From a virus: a stretch of DNA of 20,785 nucleotides. The stretch's first letter is position 1; the number at the start of each line of letters is the position of its first letter. The translations under genes and the position numbers were made by a program. Positions 6,302-13,987 of the stretch are shown piece by piece. Where the stretch lies: IMG/VR virus record IMGVR_UViG_3300025684_000083, positions 1-20,785 of that record; one strand, written 5' to 3'. The notes under the pieces are model-generated. The model saw only the letters and a list, made by a program, of their open reading frames with translations. It was not told where the DNA came from and did not search any database.

Positions 6302-7305
6302 AGGGAGTTATATATATCTACTAGAATTTTCTTGTTTATCATTTCACTGTCTACAGCGTTTAAACTATTGTACACTATCTGGTCTACATTTTCAACCTCG
6401 ATATCGTCTACAACTTTCCAATCCTGAGCATGTTCTTCCTTTTTGCTGGGGATCAACGCTATCTCTCTAACGTTGTACTGTTGGCTAAAAGTTTCTTTGA
6501 TAAAACTTGCTTCTTCGTAACTGATGTTAATGTCTAGTGTAGCACGACAATAAGTGTGTTGATTTAGAATAACGTCAGGTTCGTCAATTAGTCTGCTAAG
6601 AGGAACAGTTCTGTATCTTGGGCCTGGGTAATCTATATACTCAGGTACACCATTCCATTCCAGTTTCATCATGCCTCTGTCGTCATCCCATGTGTCAGCA
6701 TAGTTATGACCAAACGGGCTGCCCAAGTAGTGTACGTTGCCTTTGGCTTGACGTTTATGGAAGTGTCCACTAAACACATACTCGGGGCCTTGTAGATGTT
6801 GTGCATTGATGCCGCCATGATCTGGCATCTCAACCATTGCATTCATCTTAAAGAAAGGAAGTTCAAAGTGTCCAAACATATATCGACACTTTGTCTTTTG
6901 TAAGCCTTTCCATTCGTCGCCTACTAGCCAAGGAACAAGTGCAATATCGTCTTGCACCAACATATCCTCAACTAGTGTTACATTTTCAAACAGTCCTGCA
7001 TATGGTAAACTGTTTAGATCACGTTTCTCACGATAGTATAGATCATGATTGCCCATAATCATATACACATGCTTGAATGCACGACTGAGTTTGCCTACAT
7101 TTTCAACACTGTGATTGAGTGTACTAACATTTACGCTGGCTCTATGATGATGCCAATCGCCTAAGAATATGCAGGTTTCACAATCTTCGCTTTGTTCAAT
7201 AAACCAATCAACAAAGTCGGCACAATCTCGATTGTGTTGTTTGCTGTTGTTTTTGTTGCCAAAGTGTATGTCTGTAAAACATGCGGCTTTACTAAAGAAT
7301 GTCAT
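6298..7305 (-). CDS. 47: Recombination endonuclease nuclease subunit gp47 (SbcD/Mre11-like)
   Basis: 335 residues, matching T4 gp47 (about 340). The calcineurin-like phosphoesterase motifs appear in order: D12-x-H14 (TDIHFG), D50 (LGDWHHH), N86-H87-D88 (MGNHD), H146 (FGHFE) and H181-x-H183 (SGHFHK). Together they form a two-metal active site like that of Mre11/SbcD. It is the nuclease partner of gp46, encoded directly downstream with a four-base overlap. A GGAG ribosome site lies just before ATG 7305, and the 64-base gap to gp55 holds a possible promoter. The C-terminal third is the more variable region expected to bind the gp46 arms. Confidence 0.95.
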   Translation of the reverse strand: MTFFSKAACFTDIHFGNKNNSKQHNRDCADFVDWFIEQSEDCETCIFLGDWHHHRASVNVSTLNHSVENVGKLSRAFKHVYMIMGNHDLYYREKRDLNSLPYAGLFENVTLVEDMLVQDDIALVPWLVGDEWKGLQKTKCRYMFGHFELPFFKMNAMVEMPDHGGINAQHLQGPEYVFSGHFHKRQAKGNVHYLGSPFGHNYADTWDDDRGMMKLEWNGVPEYIDYPGPRYRTVPLSRLIDEPDVILNQHTYCRATLDINISYEEASFIKETFSQQYNVREIALIPSKKEEHAQDWKVVDDIEVENVDQIVYNSLNAVDSEMINKKILVDIYNSL

Positions 7306-7339
7306 GGTTCTCCGTTCAAAGAATGTCTACTTTGTACTT

Positions 7340-7368
7340 ACATTAACTGATAATGTATGTGATGTCAA
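7340..7368 (-). promoter_or_regulatory. Possible early promoter before gp47
   Basis: TTGACA at 7368-7363 follows the gp55 stop directly, in the same ATTTAGGTTGACAT context as before the GIY-YIG gene. At 17-base spacing the -10 would be only TAATGT, a poor match. Either the promoter is weak, or an activator helps, or the shared string has another function. Confidence 0.33.
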
Positions 7369-7369
7369 C

Positions 7370-8245
7370 CTAAATGTTGAAGCCGTGTTCTTTGCGTTCT
7401 TTGTCTGCGGCTTCGTCCCACTTAGCACGTTCTGCCATTTCGTGTTCAATTTGGCGTGTCCAGCTAGGCATCTGACCATTTTCTTGTAGTAGGTCATCTC
7501 TGATGTTTTGATTACGCTTTTCCAAGTTCAACACTCTTGTAAAACTGTTTGTAACTGCGGCAGTATAATATGCAAACGGATTTTGACTTTTAAGTTCATT
7601 GAACTGTAGTCCAATTTGCGATAGCTGTAGCAGTGCATGACTACGCATTTCATCTACATATGTATAACCACGCCAGTTGCTGCGCATACTGTAACGTTCG
7701 CATAGTTTGATGTACATTTTTGCTAGGTTATTAGTAATAGTACCATGCTGTACATTAAAATGTCCGTTGTCGAACCCACCATCCCAGTGACTGCGGAGTA
7801 CTTCTTTAAGTTCTCCGTTCACATAAGCATAGTGTTGAAAAGGAGGGAAGTTACATTTTGCATGATGATCTGCGGTAGTTTTAGGTTTGCTTTTTCTACC
7901 AGGCTCTAGTGGTACATGATCAAATGTCATCAAACGAAAAATAAGTGTGTTTTCTTCAATTGTATCTGGATCAATTTTATATGTAATCTGCTTGGGTTTC
8001 TGACTAGCTTTGCCGTTGTTGTCGTGCCAATCCCAATATGCTGTTTCATATGCTTGTAAACTTAGCTGATGAGCTCTGCTTTCTTTAGCTAATTGTATAA
8101 ATTCAGGATTATGCACATCTGCAATGTCTTCGACAATTGTATCAAACCTATTATATTCGTTGTCCAAACTGCTACAAAAACTGAGTTTACTTTTGTGTAT
8201 CTCTTTAAGCATGTCTTTGTTGTTTAAATATTTCTGTTTTTTCAT
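7370..8245 (-). CDS. 55: Late-transcription sigma factor gp55-like
   Basis: 291 residues. The region around 190-250 (SNWRGYTYVDEMRSHALLQL, then NPFAYYTAAVTNSFTRVLNLEKR) matches the conserved core of T4-like gp55, the divergent sigma subunit that directs host RNA polymerase to TATAAATA late promoters and contacts the sliding clamp. It is much longer than T4 gp55 (185): about 180 N-terminal residues precede the core, with aromatic and basic stretches and no motif I recognise. Context agrees: four late promoters lie in this window, and the 55-47-46 neighbourhood is typical of T4-like genomes. ATG 8245 follows an AAGGAAA ribosome site and a near-consensus early promoter. Confidence 0.83.
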   Translation of the reverse strand: MKKQKYLNNKDMLKEIHKSKLSFCSSLDNEYNRFDTIVEDIADVHNPEFIQLAKESRAHQLSLQAYETAYWDWHDNNGKASQKPKQITYKIDPDTIEENTLIFRLMTFDHVPLEPGRKSKPKTTADHHAKCNFPPFQHYAYVNGELKEVLRSHWDGGFDNGHFNVQHGTITNNLAKMYIKLCERYSMRSNWRGYTYVDEMRSHALLQLSQIGLQFNELKSQNPFAYYTAAVTNSFTRVLNLEKRNQNIRDDLLQENGQMPSWTRQIEHEMAERAKWDEAADKERKEHGFNI

Positions 8246-8268
8246 AGTGTTTCCTTAAAATTAGTTAT

Positions 8269-8297
8269 AGTATATGTTCGATAATTCAATTTGTCAA
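8269..8297 (-). promoter_or_regulatory. Strong early-type promoter for gp55 and the minus block
   Basis: The minus strand has TTGACA (8297-8292), a 17-base spacer and TATACT (8274-8269), so the -35 is perfect and the -10 matches five of six. The leader before ATG 8245 is short and contains AAGGAAA. It lies back to back with the late promoter at 8319. Confidence 0.78.
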
Positions 8298-8318
8298 TCA
8301 GTACGCACTTAATTCTGC

Positions 8319-8326
8319 TATAAATA
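8319..8326 (+). promoter_or_regulatory. T4-type late promoter (TATAAATA) for the tail operon
   Basis: Exact TATAAATA, 18 bases before ATG 8345, with GGAGAG (8335-8340) between. It is likely the main late promoter for 8345-14886. Confidence 0.82.
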
Positions 8327-8344
8327 CATATATAGGAGAGTTTG

Positions 8345-8938
8345 ATGAGATACACACATTTAACGGAAGATATAGCAACTGATATTGCTGTTTTTTACGG
8401 CGGCAGGTTTCAGCCTATGCATAAAGGTCATCATAAAGTTTATATGGATCTAGTAGAACAGTTTGGCTCCTCTAACGTATTTATCGCTACTATAATAGCC
8501 AAGAATGCAACTCCTGAAAAAGACCCATTCAGCTACGAAGAAAAAACAGGGCTTATGACAGAGATGTTTAATATACCTGCTAACCAGATTGTTAAGACCA
8601 GTCCTTATAGACCAGATGTAAGTTTAACAGGCAAAGACCCAAATAACACTGCTATTGTATTGGTATTCAGTGCCAAAGATGCAGGACGCTTAAAAGGCGG
8701 CAACTATCTCAGAGATTATACTCCTGGTGCTGAAATGGTACCCAGTGATCAAGCAGGATATATACTCGAAGTTCCGATACAAGAAGGTGGCATGAGTGCT
8801 ACTGATTTTAGAAAAGCTATGAAAAATCAAAGTCTCAACGACAATCAAAAAATGATGAAGTTCAGAGAGTTTTTTGGAAGTATCAATGAAAACGTGTTTA
8901 ATTTTATTAAGGATAAACTAAATGGCAGTGCTAGCTGA
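8345..8938 (+). CDS. Nucleotidyltransferase (HxGH cytidylyltransferase-like fold)
   Basis: 197 residues from ATG 8345, which has a well-placed GGAGAG; the TTG one codon earlier is less likely. The N-terminus holds the fingerprint of the nucleotidyltransferase superfamily: FYGGRFQPMHKGHHK with H26-x-G28-H29. The C-terminal half has GMSATDFR (149-156), which stands where this family has its ISSTxxR nucleotide-binding motif. Members transfer AMP or CMP to a phosphorylated acceptor (NMN adenylyltransferase, pantetheine-phosphate adenylyltransferase, glycerol-phosphate cytidylyltransferase); the acceptor cannot be told here. It is the first gene of a late tail operon and overlaps the next gene by 17 bases, so it is made late with virion proteins. 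That is odd for a metabolic enzyme and hints at a role in assembly, protein modification or the virion itself. Confidence 0.8.
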   Translation: MRYTHLTEDIATDIAVFYGGRFQPMHKGHHKVYMDLVEQFGSSNVFIATIIAKNATPEKDPFSYEEKTGLMTEMFNIPANQIVKTSPYRPDVSLTGKDPNNTAIVLVFSAKDAGRLKGGNYLRDYTPGAEMVPSDQAGYILEVPIQEGGMSATDFRKAMKNQSLNDNQKMMKFREFFGSINENVFNFIKDKLNGSAS

Positions 8939-9566
8939 AAACAAAACTAGATTAATGTTGCCCAAAGGTGCAGTTGGTTACTATGATAGTCCTTTATTGG
9001 CTCCGTTGCGAACTGCTAGCGGTGCAGGACTTGGTATAGTATTTCCTTATCAGCCTGATATCACATATAGTCAAAGTGTAAATTATAGTCCTTACGACTT
9101 AACACACACCAATTATACATACAATGCTTATAGAAATACACCATCTCCTGGTATACAACTTATGGCACAATTTGCTAGTGTTACACAAGAAGAAGCTGAA
9201 TATACCCTAGCTGTACTACATTTTTTCAGAAGTGTAACAAAAATGTTTAGCGGCAGAGGCGACATAGGTAATGTACCTGTAGCAGGCACGCCACCTCCTG
9301 TTTTAAGATTTAGTAGTTTCGGATCGCAAGTATTAGGTGCACCACAAGCAATAAGTAGTACGTCTGGAATTAGAGTTGTTATTTCAAATTTTAGTACTAC
9401 ATTTGATAGTAATGTAGATCTCAAAGATGTAAACGGACAACAGATTCCCACAGTTATGAGCTTTGCAATTGATCTTATGGTTCAGAACACACCCGATAGG
9501 CAGAAGAATGAATATAGTACTGGACAATTTATTAATGGTAATGCATACACAGGAGGGTTTATCTAA
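8922..9566 (+). CDS. Baseplate tail-tube cap protein, gp48/gp54-like
   Basis: 214 residues. The C-terminal part resembles the tube-like domain of T4 gp48/gp54, the proteins that cap the hub and nucleate tail-tube growth: HFFRSVTKMFSG, then TPPPVLRFSSFGSQV, then VVISNFSTTFDSNVDLK and IDLMVQNTPDRQKNEYS. T4 has two such proteins (gp48 about 360 residues, gp54 about 320). This one is shorter, and no second copy is seen in the window. AAGGA (8909-8913) lies 8 bases before ATG 8922, which sits inside the end of the nucleotidyltransferase gene. It abuts gp53 by a one-base overlap. The family is fairly clear; whether it equals 48 or 54 is not. Confidence 0.68.
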   Translation: MAVLAENKTRLMLPKGAVGYYDSPLLAPLRTASGAGLGIVFPYQPDITYSQSVNYSPYDLTHTNYTYNAYRNTPSPGIQLMAQFASVTQEEAEYTLAVLHFFRSVTKMFSGRGDIGNVPVAGTPPPVLRFSSFGSQVLGAPQAISSTSGIRVVISNFSTTFDSNVDLKDVNGQQIPTVMSFAIDLMVQNTPDRQKNEYSTGQFINGNAYTGGFI

Positions 9567-9871
9567 TGGCAACTCCTAAGTATAGACAAAGTAGTAATTA
9601 TGCAAATACTGCTGTGAATAGAAAGTATTTGGAATTATATAATCCTACTGTTACTTCTAAGAATTTAAACTCAGCAAAACGAAAGCTAGTTATACAGCAA
9701 AAATATAATAGACGTCCTGACTTACTTGCACACGATTTATACGGTAATAGTAGACTATGGTGGATATTTGTACACTACAATAGAGATGCAATCAAAGACC
9801 CGATAATGGACTTTACCAGTGGAAAGATAATTGAAGTACCAAAAACATTCAATCCTTCGGGAGTTAATTAA
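9566..9871 (+). CDS. 53: Baseplate wedge protein gp53-like (short form)
   Basis: 101 residues. The C-terminal half, RRPDLLAHDLYGNSRLWWIF followed by HYNRDAIKDPIMDFTSGKII, is the signature of the gp53/LysM-like baseplate family, in which gp53 clamps neighbouring wedges together. T4 gp53 is about 196 residues, so this is a minimal version. A strong AGGAGGG (9551-9557) precedes ATG 9566. The gene overlaps the previous and next genes by one base each, indicating coupled translation within the baseplate run. Confidence 0.75.
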   Translation: MATPKYRQSSNYANTAVNRKYLELYNPTVTSKNLNSAKRKLVIQQKYNRRPDLLAHDLYGNSRLWWIFVHYNRDAIKDPIMDFTSGKIIEVPKTFNPSGVN

Positions 9872-12552
9872 TGGCCGCAACAAATTTCTACGAAGAAAAT
9901 ATACTCAACAAATTTGCCAATTACACATATAATTGGAAGATTCACATGGTGCATCCTGCAGCAGCTACTAAATTTGATGATAATATAAAAGCAGGTCGTA
10001 CTATTGTATTAGCTGACAGCGGAGTTGAAACTGAAATCAATATCGAAAGCGTTGAGCAGAATATGGTACTGGCATTCTCAAAAGCAGATAGAAATAGTGT
10101 AGCTAACCAATTTAATATCCGTCTAGTAGAACCTGGTGGTGTTACACTGTTTAATAGAATACTATTTGCTGCTAGAAAGTTAGATATTGAAAATCACCTA
10201 AAAGCAACATACTTGTTAGAACTTAACTTTAAAGGATATACTGACGATGGTGTAGCTGTTAGTAATATAATAGGACCATATTATTACAGTTGTATATTAA
10301 CAGATTTAACTTTAGACTACAGAGACGGCGGGACTACGTATGTTGGGAATTTTATCGAAGTAGAAAATGATGCATACAGTAAAGTTAGTTTGCATTTGCC
10401 ATCAGATATAGATGTAGAAGCTAGTACATATGGTGATTTTTTAAACGCATTTCAAGAAAAAGTCCAACAACAAGAATTACACAGAGTAAGTTCTAGTACT
10501 TCTCAGATTTTTCCTAATAGATATGAATTTGTATTAGATCAAGAAGTTAGCCATTGGGGAGATTGGGAATTTGGCGCTACACAAGGCATAGACGATCAGA
10601 CAGGCACTAGAGCAATAAGTGTCAGTGGTAACGGAACACTAAAATTTAATTTTCCACAAGGTACAAGTATTGTTGCAGCACTTGCTACTGCATTATATCA
10701 AACGACAGAATTTCAAAAGCTGCCTATATTCGACGGTAGTAGTGGTAAACAAAATCCTGAAGACGGGCAAGCTCGACCTGAAAAATTATCAAAACTTTCC
10801 AGCTGGATGAAACTCGCAACAGATGTTGCATATCAGAACTATGATCCGTTACGTAAGCATTATCAAAAATTTATAAAGTATACAGTAGGACAATATATTA
10901 CCCCAGAACTTATACACGATCCAGTGAGTTATCTAGAACTTTATAAAACCAAAACACTACAACAAGAAAGACTCAAAAACATTGTGCGCAATGGGCTATT
11001 GAGGAAAAAATTCGACTACACTTATACAGGTTTAAACACTGAAGTATTAAACCTAGATATACAACTTAACAATACCTACTATCAATTACAAGCATTAAAC
11101 CACGGTGCTTTGCAATACAGCGATCAACTGTTTGCAAAAATAAATTCACGACTACAGCCGGTAGCTGATAAGATCGGAACGTTAAATGAGATAAAAGGAA
11201 AAATAGATAAACTTATCCGTGAAAAAAGCAAATTAGAAAGGGATCTTGGATCACTTAGTGATCACCCGTTGCATGACAACCCTACACTGCGAGATAGATT
11301 ATTAAATGATATAGCTGTTATTAACGAAACAACAGAACAACTGGGGCAAGAACAAGCTCGTGTTGAAGATGAAAAATCCAAACTAAGTGAACAATTCTTA
11401 AAGGATAATCAAGTTACGCCTAGACTTCAACGTTTACAAAATAGATACATTACTCAAAGTGATGTAGTAAGTACTGCTGCTGTTGATAGAGCATTTAACG
11501 AAGCAGATGATTTGCCATTAACTTTTATAGCAAATGCTGTTAATAGTAAAGCTACTGCTGGACCCGACAAGGGAGATAGTGCAGGTACAGTTATGTTAGG
11601 CGCAGTTGAAATTAACCTTAATAGTTTAGCAGATCTAGCAACCATGATAATTACAGTTAGAGGTGATCCTTATTGGCTTGGTAAACCCAAAGGCGCAGGT
11701 AATAAAAATAATCAAAATAATGCTGAATATACCAGAGGAGGCAATAGCTTTTTCTTAGACTTAAATTTTCCAACTTATCCAGAAGATAACACAGGACTAG
11801 TAAACATACCAGAAAAAGATTTTGGTATAACAGGATTGTATAGAGTAACACAAGTGCAAGCAAGATACCAAGATGGACAATTTATAATGATGTTAGATAC
11901 ATTTAGAGATACTAATGCCAATGTTGGATTGGTATTATCTGAGCTTACATCTGGTCAAATTGATCTCAATGAATATAATCAACTTGCTGACAGATTTGTC
12001 AATGAAGAACAAGGCGACGGCGGCAGCGAAGGATCAACTACCAGCACTCCGAGCGGTAGTGGCGTTGGCGAATTTGAAAACGGAACTGGGTCTGGAGTAG
12101 TTACACAAGCGCAAAGCGGTATTAGAAATCAAGCAGTAGATCCCAGTGTGGTCAGGATACTAGAAACAGCTGGTATAAACAGTGGTGTAAATGTTGTTGT
12201 TACCAGTGGCGGTCAATCAAGCAGTGGCCCTAATAGAACAGGAAGTCACAGACACGATAACGGTATGGCAGCAGATGTTCAGTTATTTGTTCCAGGAAGA
12301 TCGACACCATTGGATACCAACAACCCCAATGACTTACCCATAATACAAAACTTTATAAACCAAAGTCGTTTAGCGGGTGCAACCGGAATAGGCGCAGGCA
12401 ACGGATACATGGGAGACAATACATTTCATATCGACCGTTCTTATCCAGAAAGAGGGTATACACAATACTGGGGCGGCCCATTAGACAATGGTACGTTTAG
12501 ATCTAGAAACGCACCAAAATGGTTAGCAGATATAGCACAAGGAAGAGCATAG
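9871..12552 (+). CDS. Large baseplate hub protein (gp27-like role) with C-terminal M15-type peptidase domain
   Basis: 893 residues. The N-terminal 190 or so are beta-rich with no motif I can name (begins MAATNFYEENILNKFANYTY). Residues about 388-520 are predicted coiled coil (KIDKLIREKSKLERDLGSL). Residues about 585-690 look like a hub domain (MIITVRGDPYWLG, then GLYRVTQVQARYQDGQFIMM). A Gly/Ser/Thr-rich linker (about 715-742) leads to a C-terminal domain with the M15 zinc-peptidase pattern: GSHRHDNGMAAD, where H795 and D802 are zinc ligands, and FHID with H853 and D855. M15 enzymes cut peptidoglycan stem peptides. Position just before the gp5-like spike supports the hub role. T4 carries its cell-wall enzyme, a lysozyme, on gp5 instead. 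The peptidase domain is well supported; equivalence to gp27 is by context. Confidence 0.72.
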   Translation: MAATNFYEENILNKFANYTYNWKIHMVHPAAATKFDDNIKAGRTIVLADSGVETEINIESVEQNMVLAFSKADRNSVANQFNIRLVEPGGVTLFNRILFAARKLDIENHLKATYLLELNFKGYTDDGVAVSNIIGPYYYSCILTDLTLDYRDGGTTYVGNFIEVENDAYSKVSLHLPSDIDVEASTYGDFLNAFQEKVQQQELHRVSSSTSQIFPNRYEFVLDQEVSHWGDWEFGATQGIDDQTGTRAISVSGNGTLKFNFPQGTSIVAALATALYQTTEFQKLPIFDGSSGKQNPEDGQARPEKLSKLSSWMKLATDVAYQNYDPLRKHYQKFIKYTVGQYITPELIHDPVSYLELYKTKTLQQERLKNIVRNGLLRKKFDYTYTGLNTEVLNLDIQLNNTYYQLQALNHGALQYSDQLFAKINSRLQPVADKIGTLNEIKGKIDKLIREKSKLERDLGSLSDHPLHDNPTLRDRLLNDIAVINETTEQLGQEQARVEDEKSKLSEQFLKDNQVTPRLQRLQNRYITQSDVVSTAAVDRAFNEADDLPLTFIANAVNSKATAGPDKGDSAGTVMLGAVEINLNSLADLATMIITVRGDPYWLGKPKGAGNKNNQNNAEYTRGGNSFFLDLNFPTYPEDNTGLVNIPEKDFGITGLYRVTQVQARYQDGQFIMMLDTFRDTNANVGLVLSELTSGQIDLNEYNQLADRFVNEEQGDGGSEGSTTSTPSGSGVGEFENGTGSGVVTQAQSGIRNQAVDPSVVRILETAGINSGVNVVVTSGGQSSSGPNRTGSHRHDNGMAADVQLFVPGRSTPLDTNNPNDLPIIQNFINQSRLAGATGIGAGNGYMGDNTFHIDRSYPERGYTQYWGGPLDNGTFRSRNAPKWLADIAQGRA

Positions 12553-12553
12553 T

Positions 12554-13987
12554 ATGAGATACACAGGCAAAGACAATGAAAGTACTGGCATTCCCGATAG
12601 GTATTATCGAGGAGGTAGTGCTGGCGCAATTATGCAACTTAACGGTGTATTTGTTGCAAAAGTAGTAGCTATTAAAGATGATACATTCCAAGGCCACATT
12701 AATGTAGAACTAATAGGTCACCAAGTTATTACTGAAAAAGATAACGACGATGTTAGAAGACAATATCATCGAGTTAGACGCATGATGAATTTTGGCGGCT
12801 CGATACAAGACAGTGGATATAGTAATCAGTACGGTATGATAACGCATCCTCCAGCCCCAGGTAGTGAAGTACTAGTTGCATTTACAGGCGCTGACCAAGA
12901 GGGATTCTTATTAGGCGTATTACCAGACGCTGGCAGAGCAGGCCAAATACCAGGTCTACCTGCACACGAATTAGCAGAAGGCGGCCAAACAACCATTGGT
13001 CCTAGTTTAGATGCAGGTGTCGCTGTGTCAGATACTACAGAAAAAGTCAGACACCCTGTATCAGATCAATTAGCAATACAAGGGCTTGGACTAGATAGTG
13101 TTAGAGGATTAACTAGTAGTGGATCTAGAAGAGAATCTCCTATAAATTTATTTGGGTTTAACACACCTGGTGGACATAGTTTTGTTATGGATGATGGCAC
13201 CCGCAATGATGAAGATGTATTAGTTGCTGATAAAAATAGATCAGCAGGCGAAAATAAACTAATGCGCTGGAGAAGCAAAGGCGGCGCCCAGGTATTAATA
13301 AATGATACTAGTAATATTGTATACATTGGCAATCACGACGGCACTAGTTGGATACAAATGAACTCTGCAGGCGACATCGATGTCTACAGTGAAAGCAGAA
13401 TTAGTCTACACAGCGAAGATGATTTTAATTTATATGTAGGAGGCACGTTCAACTTAGATGCAGACAACATTAATATTAAATCAAGAGGATCAGAAGGTAT
13501 CAAGATAGAAAATGCAACAGGCGAACTAAACGTACACAGTGCAAAAGATATAAAACTTACTACTGATATGAATGGACATATCAAAGCCAGAGGAAATGTC
13601 AGGATTAGTACTGATGGATTAATCGATCTTAACGGCCCGCCTGCAACGCCTGCTACAAAAACAGTAACTCAAAATTTAACAAGTAACACAACTGTTAAGA
13701 AAAGTATTGCTGGCAGAGTACCAGAACATGAGCCGTGGGGCGGACACACAGAAGAACAAAGTAATATAGCTGTACAAGCACCAAGTAGTATAACAAATAA
13801 AACTGCCAAAGACTATGACTTAAACAAACTACAAAGTAATAAATCTCATAGTTACGACGAAATAAAGCCCCAAACTGTAAACACTAATAAAAATAGTGGA
13901 CTTGGTTCTGTAGAACCAGACGGTCATAAGATGTTAAATCCGAGAACCGGAAGAGGTTGGCTCAGAGGTCGGGGAGGTTCTTTGTAA
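12554..13987 (+). CDS. 5: Baseplate central spike protein, gp5-like, without lysozyme domain
   Basis: 477 residues. Residues about 28-130 form an OB-fold of the gp5/VgrG type (GVFVAKVVAIKDD, then MITHPPAPGSEVLVAFTGAD, then FLLGVLPDAG). Residues about 215-360 are a run of short beta repeats (VLINDTSNIVYIGNHDG, DIDVYSESRISLHSEDDFNL, HIKARGNVRISTDGLIDLNG), as in the intertwined triple-stranded beta-helix of the membrane-piercing needle. Between them lies no lysozyme domain, unlike T4 gp5 (575 residues). The last 115 residues are low-complexity, ending in a glycine/arginine tail (GRGWLRGRGG) that overlaps the next gene's ribosome site. GGAAGAG precedes ATG 12554. It should trimerise on the hub encoded just upstream. 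Confidence 0.84.
   Translation: MRYTGKDNESTGIPDRYYRGGSAGAIMQLNGVFVAKVVAIKDDTFQGHINVELIGHQVITEKDNDDVRRQYHRVRRMMNFGGSIQDSGYSNQYGMITHPPAPGSEVLVAFTGADQEGFLLGVLPDAGRAGQIPGLPAHELAEGGQTTIGPSLDAGVAVSDTTEKVRHPVSDQLAIQGLGLDSVRGLTSSGSRRESPINLFGFNTPGGHSFVMDDGTRNDEDVLVADKNRSAGENKLMRWRSKGGAQVLINDTSNIVYIGNHDGTSWIQMNSAGDIDVYSESRISLHSEDDFNLYVGGTFNLDADNINIKSRGSEGIKIENATGELNVHSAKDIKLTTDMNGHIKARGNVRISTDGLIDLNGPPATPATKTVTQNLTSNTTVKKSIAGRVPEHEPWGGHTEEQSNIAVQAPSSITNKTAKDYDLNKLQSNKSHSYDEIKPQTVNTNKNSGLGSVEPDGHKMLNPRTGRGWLRGRGGSL

Noticed and set aside
4572-6470. Plus-strand frames within gp46/gp47
   Set aside because: They are antisense to proteins with full motif sets and have the Ser/Leu-rich composition of antisense frames.
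9128-9572. Minus-strand frames within the tube-cap gene
   Set aside because: Antisense shadows without promoter or ribosome site; the plus strand carries conserved baseplate sequence.
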